This document shows positions 33,636 to 41,429 of a stretch of 64,000 bases of DNA, in pieces. The notes below the pieces were generated by a model. It made no database searches and was not told where the DNA came from. It saw only the letters and a list, made by a program, of their open reading frames with translations. Source of the DNA: BS750m-G69 sp964441235 (GTDB lineage: Bacteria > Fidelibacterota > UBA2242); assembly GCA_964441235.1 (NCBI GenBank), contig CAYTUQ010000011.1, positions 1 through 64,000 of the forward strand, given 5' to 3'. The translations under genes and the position numbers were made by a program. Numbering within the stretch: the stretch's first letter is position 1; each line of letters opens with the position of its first letter.

Positions 33636-35627
33636 TTAAATTAAACTTAAAACAATTAAGATGATAATTATGATGAAGATGAATATTATCAGACTTTTAT
33701 AATTACCATTTTGAATCTTTTGAATTGTAGTACCATATAGCTTTCCAGCCTGAGATAACTTATTTGTTGTTTTCTCTATTATAATGTCGTTAGACCGGCT
33801 TAAATGAGACATAAACTTATAGCTGTTTTTAATAAGAAGATTAAAAAAATTGCTTAGCGTTGAAGAATCAAAATCAGAAAAATGTTTTGATGTTTTACTA
33901 ATCGGTGTAAATAGATAACTTTCATATAATTTTTCTATATAAAACCTGTTGTATAAAACCTTAAATAATTTTTTTTCGGCTATACTCTTAGTTGAAATTA
34001 ACTTGCGAATGTATATCAGCCAGGCAAGTAAAAATCCGATGAGAGTTATACTTGTTGAGATAATAGCAGCGAGTTTATATCTACTTAAAATTTTAGAATG
34101 TAATTCTACGTTTGAATTCGGTTGTTGTACTAAATTTCTTAACCAGCCATTTTCAACAATGGGATTGAAATTTGGTATGGTGTAAATTATATAAAGACAC
34201 AAAATTGCTAATAGAATAAGAGGAAGAGTTACGCTGTTTTTGGGCTTAGATATATGCTTTTCCAGATTTGTAAGAGTTGGTGTACCATGGTATATGTTAA
34301 AAAACAGCCTGGAGATATAAAGAGCAGTTAAACCTGAAGTTGTAAAGCTGAACAGAACGAGTAGATAGTGAACTGGGTTAATATTAGATGCCGCTATCGT
34401 AAATGACAGAATGGAATTCTTACTTAAGAATACGAATGTTATTGGAAGCCCTGATACAGCCGCAGCTGCGATTAGAGATGTCCAGTAATTAATTGGTAAG
34501 TATTTTCTTAGACCACCCAGTTGCTTTATATTTTGAAAGTTGGAAGTAAAAAAGTCCTTTTCTAAAGGAATTTTTCGCATAGAGCATATTACACTATCAA
34601 CGTTAAGTAAAAGCAGTGTGTTGAAAAACATAAAGGCAATAAGATAAAAGAAACTGGGGATATAAGCACCTAATCCTAAGCCTAAAATCACAAATCCAGC
34701 ATGGCTTATTGCCGAGTAAGCAAGTACTTGTTTTATATCAGTTTGAGTTGCGGCTATTATGGCAGCAATAAGAGCAGTGATGCTTCCCCAATATGCCATT
34801 ATAGTTAAACACGGTTGAGTAAAAACTGGGAATATTCTTATTAAGAGGTAAATCCCGAGAGAAATCATACCTGTTGAGTGAACTATGACTCTGGCAGATA
34901 TATGACTTGTCATTGCCTCAGAGAGCCAGGTATGAAGAGGTAATTGTGCAGACTTACCAACTATACCTAAAAATATTAATATTCCTGCTGTTGTACGAAC
35001 CCCTACTGTTAATTCTTCAGATTGTACCATTCTAAAGATTTCATTAAAATTCGATGTTTTTGAGTGTATGAAAAGAATTAGTATCCCTATAAGTAGTAAT
35101 ATATCGCCAAAAAATAGTGTAAAATATTGTCTTATATTACCAATATTAGATTTTTCCGATGTTAGTAGAAATGAACATAAACTTGCTATTATCCACAAGA
35201 AGAATAGCATAAATAGGTTGTTTGTGAGAATAATGCCAAAAGCAGAAAAAGTAAATAGTGATATGTAACTGAAATATTTAGAGTTTGTCTTTTCTGCAAT
35301 TTCTGAATGCTCAGTGCTGTAAATATGCACTAAACTGCTTATTATGGCAATTACGACCAATAGGATTGCTGATAAGTTATTAAAGAGAAAACCAATATTG
35401 AATGATAAATCTCCTAATTTTATCCAGGACCATTTCGTTTCGATTCTAAAATCAGGCTCATTGATTGTAAAGATAATGAGTAGAATTGAAAGTGATAAAG
35501 CCAGAGAGAGTAAAGTGGATAATGTGGAAATCCAACAGCCATACTTTGAGATATTTTTTTCAAAAAACCGCAGAAGAATGAATGCTATTAATGGAAGAAT
35601 TAATATTATTATTAGACAAGTAATCAT
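33636..35627 (-). CDS. nuoL: NADH-quinone oxidoreductase subunit L-like antiporter protein
   Basis: A 663-residue protein with the antiporter core plus the C-terminal lateral helix and final membrane anchor (IIFIFIIIIILIVLSL). The TMH7 Lys (VGKSAQLPLHTWLSEAM) and TMH12 Lys (FLSKNSIL) are present. In contrast WEGVGLCSYLL of canonical NuoL is WIIASLCSFLL, losing E144, and the TMH10-11 HxxxHxxxK series (FHLMTHAFFKALLFL) reads FYLIAFMFFNTLLLL, losing both His and the Lys. Overlaps nuoK by 4 bp. The pattern is a retained scaffold with partial loss of the proton path. Confidence 0.92.
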   Translation of the reverse strand: MITCLIIILILPLIAFILLRFFEKNISKYGCWISTLSTLLSLALSLSILLIIFTINEPDFRIETKWSWIKLGDLSFNIGFLFNNLSAILLVVIAIISSLVHIYSTEHSEIAEKTNSKYFSYISLFTFSAFGIILTNNLFMLFFLWIIASLCSFLLTSEKSNIGNIRQYFTLFFGDILLLIGILILFIHSKTSNFNEIFRMVQSEELTVGVRTTAGILIFLGIVGKSAQLPLHTWLSEAMTSHISARVIVHSTGMISLGIYLLIRIFPVFTQPCLTIMAYWGSITALIAAIIAATQTDIKQVLAYSAISHAGFVILGLGLGAYIPSFFYLIAFMFFNTLLLLNVDSVICSMRKIPLEKDFFTSNFQNIKQLGGLRKYLPINYWTSLIAAAAVSGLPITFVFLSKNSILSFTIAASNINPVHYLLVLFSFTTSGLTALYISRLFFNIYHGTPTLTNLEKHISKPKNSVTLPLILLAILCLYIIYTIPNFNPIVENGWLRNLVQQPNSNVELHSKILSRYKLAAIISTSITLIGFLLAWLIYIRKLISTKSIAEKKLFKVLYNRFYIEKLYESYLFTPISKTSKHFSDFDSSTLSNFFNLLIKNSYKFMSHLSRSNDIIIEKTTNKLSQAGKLYGTTIQKIQNGNYKSLIIFIFIIIIILIVLSLI

Positions 35628-35932
35628 TTGTTCCCCGATGTATCTAGTTTGTCAATATTGATAGTATGAAAAGTATTATAAACGTTTATAACTATTGCTA
35701 TTCCGACGGAAGCTTGTGCTAAAGTTATAACTATTGCAAAGAATGCGAAAATTTGACCATCCAAAGATAGTGCTCCAAATCTTGAAAAGGCTGCCAAATT
35801 AATATTTGCTGAGCTCAAAATAAGTTCAATACTCATGAAGATAAGGAGCGCATTTCTTCTTGTGGTTACTCCATAAAGTCCAAGGCAAAATAAAATAGCA
35901 GAGACTAATAAATATGTATATACTGAATTCAT
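35624..35932 (-). CDS. nuoK: NADH-quinone oxidoreductase subunit K-like protein
   Basis: A 102-residue three-helix subunit. TRRNALLIFMSIELILSSAN keeps the first membrane Glu (E36 in E. coli). The second (E72 in AAAEASIG) is Gln here: ITLAQASVGIAIVI. Both ends overlap neighbours by 4 bp (ATGA type), showing tight translational coupling with nuoJ and nuoL. Confidence 0.93.
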   Translation of the reverse strand: MNSVYTYLLVSAILFCLGLYGVTTRRNALLIFMSIELILSSANINLAAFSRFGALSLDGQIFAFFAIVITLAQASVGIAIVINVYNTFHTINIDKLDTSGNK

Positions 35933-36393
35933 CTTTTCCGGATTAAAAAAGCTGCGCCAACTAATGCTGATAAAAGAAAAATAGAAACTATTTCTAGTGG
36001 CATTAAGTAGCTTGTTATGATTGATTCTTCAATTGCTTTAATTGTATAATTTGTTAATTCAGATTTTTCTGTTTTCCATGGTGTTATAAAAATTAATATT
36101 ACTAACAAAATGAAAAATAAAAGTGAAATTCCAGCGTAGATATATTTCTGTTTTACAGATTTGGGAATTTTGAAATCAGTTACTTTACTTGTTAAAAGTG
36201 CACCTATAATTATAAGTACGCTAAGTGCAACAACATTAAGAATGATATTAGCAATAGCTAGAAGGTCAGCCATTAGAAAAATATACATTCCGGATATACC
36301 TATTAATGTTGCGACAAAGGCAAAAATAGAATGTTTGAGATTTTTAGACAAAGTTACAATGGCAGCTGAAGAAACGGTTAATAAAATAACCAC
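35929..36393 (-). CDS. nuoJ: NADH-quinone oxidoreductase subunit J-like protein
   Basis: A 154-residue multi-helix membrane subunit (about five helices). NLKHSIFAFVATLIGISGMY corresponds to the NPVHSAL region. The usual IIVYAGAIMVL pi-bulge helix reads IILNVVALSVL, replacing the conserved Tyr and Gly. The listed start is GTG at 36393, but a strong AGGAGG is found at 36423-36428 with its best-spaced in-frame codon ATT at 36417. An ATT start would add eight residues (starting IISSLIFW) that restore the expected length of the first helix. Confidence 0.85.
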   Translation of the reverse strand: MVILLTVSSAAIVTLSKNLKHSIFAFVATLIGISGMYIFLMADLLAIANIILNVVALSVLIIIGALLTSKVTDFKIPKSVKQKYIYAGISLLFFILLVILIFITPWKTEKSELTNYTIKAIEESIITSYLMPLEIVSIFLLSALVGAAFLIRKR

Positions 36394-36485
36394 CCAAAAT
36401 ATTAAAGATGAAATAATCCAAACCTCCTGTGATTTACCAATCCTAAAACACTTATTATATAAATTGAAATCATGCCTATTATGTT

Positions 36486-36925
36486 AAACACCTTCGGTGT
36501 TTTGTTTTGGGGGGAAGAAATTCTTTGCTCATCCGGCAACCGCCGGATGTTATTCAAATTCAATCCCTTTCCCAACGGGATCCCTTCGGGGTGGGATTGT
36601 ACTATTTCTATTCATTGCTCTAAACCCTGAAAGGGTTGAATATGAATAACAACAGGTACAACCTGTTGACCAAGGAACCAGCAACAAAGCCTCTAACTCC
36701 ACAGGGGTTAAATATGAATAACGATAGGTGAAACCTATTGACCAAGGAACCAGCAACAAGGCCTCCAACCCTGAAAGGGTTGAATATGAATAACGATAGG
36801 TGAAACCTATTGACCAAAGAACCAGCAGCAAAGTCTCCAACCCTGGAGGGGTTGAACTATATAAAGCCTTTTTCACGACAACCAGCATTTTGTTCACTTG
36901 TTAAATACTTTCAGTGTTTGGTTTT
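36486..36925. repeat. Array of hairpins including a 72-bp tandem repeat at the nuoI position
   Basis: Three 72-bp units start at 36623, 36695 and 36767, with a partial fourth at 36839-36860. Each unit has two palindromes. The first is AACCCT-GAA-AGGGTT in units 1 and 3, AACTCC-ACA-GGGGTT in unit 2. The second is CAGGT-ACA-ACCTG in unit 1 and TAGGT-GAA-ACCTA in units 2 and 3, i.e. paired C-G to T-A substitutions. Outside the units are further hairpins: AAACACC-TTC-GGTGTTT (36486-36502), CATCCGG-CAA-CCGGATG type (36530-36549), and AAATACT-TTC-AGTGTTT (36902-36918). The array splits the nuo operon between nuoH and nuoJ. Confidence 0.85.
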
Positions 36926-36967
36926 TATATTCGCCTTGTTACTCACCTCTTAAATTTAGCCTTTTTA

Positions 36968-38035
36968 TCATGTAACTACCAATAATCCTGTCCCTATAAA
37001 TAAAATCAAAGCCATTGGGAATAAAAATTTGTAATTAATTCTGAAAATTTGTTCACCGGATAAATTTGGGATTGATGAATTTAGCCAAATTAAAAGGAAA
37101 AATAATAAAGCAGTTTTAATAAGTAACCAAAAAAATTCCCACAAAGACCCTGTCATTAAGTTTATTTCATCAAAGGGGGATAGCCACCCACCTAAATAAG
37201 TTATTACATTAAGAAGTAATAGTATAAATACTACCATATATTTTAATACATGAAAGATTTTCTGCTGGAAAATTGTAAGTTCCGAATTAGAATTTTTTAA
37301 AATATTTTCTTTATAGGAGGCAGAACCGTAGTTCAGATTCTGCACTATTAAAATAGTTGAAGCGAAATATATCAAAAATCCTGCAAAGGTAAAAGGTGAG
37401 TAAAACAAGAACCATTTGGGTAAAAATCTAAAGTAATATCCTGTTTGATTATTTATTATCTCCCGCAAGTCTAAGCTGCCGGAGATAGCAGCAATAATTA
37501 ACATTGTAGTAATTAATGTAATTTGGCAAGTCATTAATTGAGCAATGGATTTTATCGAATTGTATAGATTTATTGTTTCAGTTGATAATAGCCCCAGAAT
37601 TATAATTCCGATTATATTTAATGATAATAACGCTAATATAAAAAGAAGCCCTGTGTTTAGTCTGGCAGCGTAGGTATTATCACTAAAAGGTATAATAGCA
37701 AAGATGGAAAATGTAAGGGAGAAAGTAAGAATTATGGTAAAAGTAAAATATTTTTTGTATGGTACTGATTTTGAAATAGTTTCTTTTAATGAGGTTTGTA
37801 TAAAGTTAGTAATTTGTCGATGAATTTCTTGTTTATCGAGACCTGTTTTATTGGTTTGATTAGGTGAATGTGGGAGAGATTTTTTATTAAAAGAAGCTGC
37901 AAATATTGCAATTAAAAAAACGATTATAAAAACAGGTATTGCAAAAAATATTATTGATTGGGATCCAATACTAAATTCAGATAATATATTTACCAGGAAT
38001 AAATTCAAGAAATTTTGAAGTAATATCTCAATCAT
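36968..38035 (-). CDS. nuoH: NADH-quinone oxidoreductase subunit H-like protein, divergent
   Basis: A 355-residue membrane protein with about eight helices and recognisable NuoH segments: FAIIPFSDNTYAARLNTGLLF, KSIAQLMTCQITLI, GSLDLREIINNQTGYYF, LGGW. Conserved residues that normally line the quinone chamber and E-channel are gone. The GERRLLG of TM1-2 reads SFNKKSL, AQTLSYE reads AQLMTCQ (E157 to Q), the [22 protein letters not shown] loop is replaced by unrelated NLNYGSASYKENILKNSNSE, and GEYIG reads LKYMV (E241 to K; E. coli numbering). Overlaps nuoD by 8 bp; frame intact. Confidence 0.82.
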   Translation of the reverse strand: MIEILLQNFLNLFLVNILSEFSIGSQSIIFFAIPVFIIVFLIAIFAASFNKKSLPHSPNQTNKTGLDKQEIHRQITNFIQTSLKETISKSVPYKKYFTFTIILTFSLTFSIFAIIPFSDNTYAARLNTGLLFILALLSLNIIGIIILGLLSTETINLYNSIKSIAQLMTCQITLITTMLIIAAISGSLDLREIINNQTGYYFRFLPKWFLFYSPFTFAGFLIYFASTILIVQNLNYGSASYKENILKNSNSELTIFQQKIFHVLKYMVVFILLLLNVITYLGGWLSPFDEINLMTGSLWEFFWLLIKTALLFFLLIWLNSSIPNLSGEQIFRINYKFLFPMALILFIGTGLLVVT

Positions 38036-39167
38036 GTGTGCTCAATTCTTTTGTCCTTATGTCTAAACTACTTAGAATAATGGGTAAATCCGATATCAAA
38101 TGATCCTTCGTTATTTCATTAATAGCAGTAAGACTTGAGAAAGAGGGATTATTTATTTTTAATTGAGTTGACTTATCAGGGCCTTCTGTTGTTATATTAA
38201 GATTAAGTTTTCCGATGGGGCTTTCTATTTGGAAGTTTAATTTAACATCTGGAGGTTGTATTACTTCCTGTGTTTTGTTGTTCGTTGCTTTAGCCGGGAT
38301 TTTATCAAGTAGTTGACTGATTATTTTAACACTTTCATTCATTTCTTGACATCTAACCCAAAATCGGTCCCATGAATCTCCAGTAGTGCCCATTAATCCT
38401 TTTCCGATAGAGACATCAAATTCTAACTCATTGTACAAAGAATATGGTTTATCTCTTCTTATATCATGCTTTATACCTGAAGCTCTCTGGTTAGGTCCGG
38501 TTATTTCATAGTTATAAATGGTATCAGGTAGAAGAATGCCAATATTTGCAGTTCGGTCAATAAGAATTTTGTTTTTTTGTAAAGTTTTTTTGTAATTGCA
38601 AATCCGTGGGTGAAAATAATCTATAAATTTGTAAATATTTTCTAAAAAGCCAACCGGAACATCCTTAGCAATTCCCCCAATTTGGAAATAGTCCCCAAAA
38701 GAATTTATCTCATAAACAGTGTTTAAAATATTTAATATTATTTTTCGGTCTCGAAGAGTATTTTTTATTAGATTTGCTGCTCCAATGTTCAATCCTAATG
38801 TTTCAAAGCAGTAGAGGTGACTTGCAATTCGATTTAATTCAACGATTATTATACGAATATATTTGTTGTATTCAGGAACTTCAATTTTTAGTAATTTTTC
38901 AAGAGCCAGAACATAAACATAGTTAACATTTAATAAGTAGGAATTATCATAATTGTCAGAAAAAGGGGTTTTTTGTTGATTGTTGAGATTTGGTACAATT
39001 TTTTTAATTTCCTGACGAAGACTATCCATCTGTGGTTCTACTTTTATAATTGTTTCACCATCCATATAGACTGTAAGGGGCAGAGATTCATCTGGGTTAG
39101 GGTAATGAAAGTTATAATTGTATTTTGTTATAGAATTATCTTTTATTTTATTTTTAGGTGAGTTCAC
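38028..39167 (-). CDS. nuoD: NADH-quinone oxidoreductase subunit D-like protein, lacking quinone-site residues
   Basis: A 379-residue homologue of the 49-kDa subunit. Alignable segments include YVLALEKLLKIEVPEYNKYIR, ELNRIASHLYCFETLGLNIGA, FQIGGIAKDVPVGFLENI, ITGPNQRASGIKHDIRRDKP and SFSSLTAINEITKDHLISDL. The N-terminal GPQHPSTHG loop, whose His (H38 in T. thermophilus) contacts the quinone, is NFHYPNPDES here, and the quinone Tyr (Y87) aligns with Asn in NYDNSYLL. The C-terminal GDVDR is missing. It overlaps nuoA directly, with no nuoB or nuoC between them. Soluble hydrophilic protein; likely still scaffolds, but quinone reduction is improbable. Confidence 0.85.
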   Translation of the reverse strand: MNSPKNKIKDNSITKYNYNFHYPNPDESLPLTVYMDGETIIKVEPQMDSLRQEIKKIVPNLNNQQKTPFSDNYDNSYLLNVNYVYVLALEKLLKIEVPEYNKYIRIIIVELNRIASHLYCFETLGLNIGAANLIKNTLRDRKIILNILNTVYEINSFGDYFQIGGIAKDVPVGFLENIYKFIDYFHPRICNYKKTLQKNKILIDRTANIGILLPDTIYNYEITGPNQRASGIKHDIRRDKPYSLYNELEFDVSIGKGLMGTTGDSWDRFWVRCQEMNESVKIISQLLDKIPAKATNNKTQEVIQPPDVKLNFQIESPIGKLNLNITTEGPDKSTQLKINNPSFSSLTAINEITKDHLISDLPIILSSLDIRTKELSTHD

Positions 39168-39562
39168 GTTAAGTCATTATCTATTTTTTGAGTCAAATTT
39201 TTATGATAGCTTAAAATCGTCTTGCGCCAGTTTAGGTCGCCAATACTCCACAAATATCCAAACCCAATTGTGATGATACTTATAAAAACAAATATTCCAA
39301 AGAAACCGGAAAAGCCAAATTTCTTTAATATCAATGCAATAGGAAATAGTATTACTATTGCAGTGCTGAAAATAACGAATAAAAGAGCTAGAAAATAAAA
39401 GCGTATATCGAGTTTCAAGTTTGAGATTTTATCTGTTTTGTAATCGTTATTAACTGGAACTTTTCGTTTTAGGTCGAGGTGTTTCTGAAGATAAAATAAT
39501 CCTGTAAGCAGTAAGATGCTTGTAATAAAAAAAACAATGATTATTCCGAAATTTATTAGCAT
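39164..39562 (-). CDS. nuoA: NADH-quinone oxidoreductase subunit A-like protein
   Basis: A 132-residue, three-helix protein. LDIRFYFLALLFVIFSTAIVILFPIAL aligns with the canonical [22 protein letters not shown], but both carboxylates (D79 and E81 in E. coli) are Ser and Ala. The cytoplasmic loop lacks the usual YECG/FESG motif (quoted parts are from different lines of the alignment). First gene of the operon; overlaps nuoD by 4 bp. I would not have named it with certainty without its neighbours. Confidence 0.75.
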   Translation of the reverse strand: MLINFGIIIVFFITSILLLTGLFYLQKHLDLKRKVPVNNDYKTDKISNLKLDIRFYFLALLFVIFSTAIVILFPIALILKKFGFSGFFGIFVFISIITIGFGYLWSIGDLNWRKTILSYHKNLTQKIDNDLT

Positions 39563-40078
39563 AATATTTTACCAAAAAAGCGGGTTGAATTTACCAGCAT
39601 TAAGGTGTAATGTCAAGAAATGGGGGATGAACTATATGTGACACTGATATTTATAATAGGTAAACAAAAAAGTCAGAAAATAAAAGCAAAAACTTAGATA
39701 AATGTAGCTGCGTACCGCCTGGTTCGCACTTGAACTGCAATATTGTTCTCGTTCTGTGGCTGTGCTACGGAACGGACACTTCAGTTGGAAAGTACAGTCC
39801 TACAAACAGTGATATGAGACTATCGGCCACGGAGCAAGAGCCCCGTAGCCAGATTAACCGCAAGGTTCAAAAGATATTGTTCATTAAAAAATAAGCTAGT
39901 TCCATCATGAGCTTACTCATGACGGTATCTTTCAAATAGCTTTCTGAAATTGAAATGTGTCAGAAGTGAAATTCTGACACAACAATAAATAATGGAACTT
40001 TAATTGTCTTTTACAACTTAAGAATGTAACTTAAAATAGAAATGATATTTTTAATTTAAATAAAATAATGGTGTTTAT
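39563..40078. other. Intergenic region with hairpins, divergent promoter area
   Basis: No gene is visible. The region contains perfect hairpins TCATGAG-CTTA-CTCATGA (39905-39922) and TGTGTCAGAA-GTGAAA-TTCTGACACA (39956-39981), and a somewhat GC-richer stretch (39715-39860) of unknown nature. It must contain the promoters of the leftward nuo operon and the rightward cupin gene, but I cannot place them with confidence. Confidence 0.5.
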
Positions 40079-40615
40079 ATGAAATTGAGAGATGATGTTA
40101 GAAGTGCTATTACTATTCAAGATTATGCTGAGAAACCCGAGATTGACGGTGTTCAAATTATTCCTCTTAAGAGATTAAATGAAGATGGAGGATCATTTAC
40201 GGAACTGGCGCGGTTAGTTGAGGGAATATCTACTTATTTTCCAGATATAAAAGTTGCTCAAATTAACTATAGTGAGATGGAACCAGGTGTTATAAAGGCG
40301 TTTCATATTCACGAAAAACAGACTGATGTTTGGTATGTTCCTCCCAGTGATAAAATTTTACTGATATTGATTGATCTTCGTGAAGATTCTCCAACAAAAA
40401 ACTTAAATATGAGATTTATCTTAGGTGACGGTAATTCAAGATTAGTTGTTATTCCGCCTGGAGTAGCCCATGGGTGTAAAAATATTTCGTCAAAGGTCGC
40501 ACGAATAATATATTTTATGGATAAGCATTTTTCGAAAGATCCTCAAAAATGCGATGAAGGACGTCTGCCATGGGATTTTATTGGTACGGATATTTGGGAA
40601 ATAAAGAAAGGATAA
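40079..40615 (+). CDS. RmlC-like cupin, dTDP-4-dehydrorhamnose 3,5-epimerase family
   Basis: A 178-residue cupin. GVIKAFHIHEKQTDVWYVP contains the catalytic-type His of RmlC (family RGLHYQ/HxHxxQTD), followed by LILIDLREDSPT and the second half VVIPPGVAHGCKNIS. These fit the dTDP-4-dehydrorhamnose 3,5-epimerase fold. No rml/rfb partners are nearby, so it may act on another sugar nucleotide or be an orphan. Expected cytoplasmic. Confidence 0.82.
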   Translation: MKLRDDVRSAITIQDYAEKPEIDGVQIIPLKRLNEDGGSFTELARLVEGISTYFPDIKVAQINYSEMEPGVIKAFHIHEKQTDVWYVPPSDKILLILIDLREDSPTKNLNMRFILGDGNSRLVVIPPGVAHGCKNISSKVARIIYFMDKHFSKDPQKCDEGRLPWDFIGTDIWEIKKG

Positions 40616-40804
40616 TATATCCTTTTCTCAGATTCACGCATTATTTTAGCAGCGAACTTATTAGTTTAGCTATCTAAAATTGACTCAAGTTTGGAAAAGT
40701 TTTACAGGTATTAGTCAATCTATTTGAGAAACTCGTTTTAATTTTTAATTGAGATTATATTAGGAGTGCTTGAATATATTGTTGTATTAAAGTGAGCTGA
40801 AAAT

Positions 40805-41227
40805 ATGATTTACATTGAAAGCGGAATATCAATTGATGAGAGCGAAATTCAAATGACATTTACTCACTCTTCAGGTCCCGGTGGTCAGAATGTCAACAAA
40901 GTTGCCACGGCTGTGCAGCTCCGCTTCGATGTGTTCAATTCTTCTTTACCTGAAGACATTCGCGAGCGTTTGATTGGTATTGGTGGAAGCCGAATGACAT
41001 CAGATGGTGTATTGATTATTAATGCTCAGCGCTTCCGTACACAGGCTCGAAACCGAGAAGATGCTATAGACCGACTTGTTGAGTTGATTCGAAAGGCGGT
41101 AGAAAAACCAAATGTCCGACATAAAACTAAACCGACCCTCTCTTCAGTAAAAAGCAGGTTAGAAGTGAAGCGTCATCGTAAAGAAATAAAACATCTTCGG
41201 CAATCAGTTTCGTATCCCGAAGAATGA
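40805..41227 (+). CDS. arfB: Alternative ribosome-rescue factor / peptidyl-tRNA hydrolase ArfB (YaeJ)
   Basis: A 140-residue release-factor-like protein that frees stalled ribosomes. The GGQ catalytic motif is in SSGPGGQNVNKVATAVQLRF (residues about 21-40), and the C-terminal tail is Arg/Lys rich (SSVKSRLEVKRHRKEIKHLR) as needed to enter the empty mRNA channel. It lacks any codon-recognition domain, which distinguishes it from RF1/RF2. Length is standard. Confidence 0.95.
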   Translation: MIYIESGISIDESEIQMTFTHSSGPGGQNVNKVATAVQLRFDVFNSSLPEDIRERLIGIGGSRMTSDGVLIINAQRFRTQARNREDAIDRLVELIRKAVEKPNVRHKTKPTLSSVKSRLEVKRHRKEIKHLRQSVSYPEE

Positions 41228-41312
41228 TAAGTATGTTTATTGTTTATAAGTGTTCATCCAGAGTAGTCGGGACTAATTTCTAATTTCCTCCAGGGGAGTT
41301 CCTTTGGAAAAA

Positions 41313-41390
41313 CTGTGAACCCGTTAGATAACAACCCCTAATAGATATTCGTTGTTTAAAATAGTAAGTATCTAATGGGGTGAACGGTTA
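41313..41390. repeat. Short inverted-repeat element related to the one at 112-220
   Basis: GAACCCGTTAGATA (about 41317-41330) and the complement of TATCTAATGGGGTGAAC (about 41369-41385) form an imperfect inverted repeat with the same ACCCCNTTAGATA core as the element at 112-220. A third copy of the motif (CCCCTAATAGATA) lies in the loop. No ORF. Confidence 0.5.
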
Positions 41391-41429
41391 CTATTGTTTT
41401 TATAAAATATTTAAAAGGAGTAAGAGAAT

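Noticed and set aside
36623..36860. Possible CRISPR array
   Set aside because: The units are contiguous 72-bp repeats without unique spacers and no cas genes are in the window.
36550..36897. 115-residue minus-strand frame with 24-residue repeats
   Set aside because: It is simply the translation of the 72-bp tandem repeat (72 is divisible by three); it has no ribosome-binding site and no protein-like composition.
36430..36967. Remnant of nuoI between nuoH and nuoJ
   Set aside because: No CxxCxxCxxxCP motif is found in any frame; the region consists of palindromes only.
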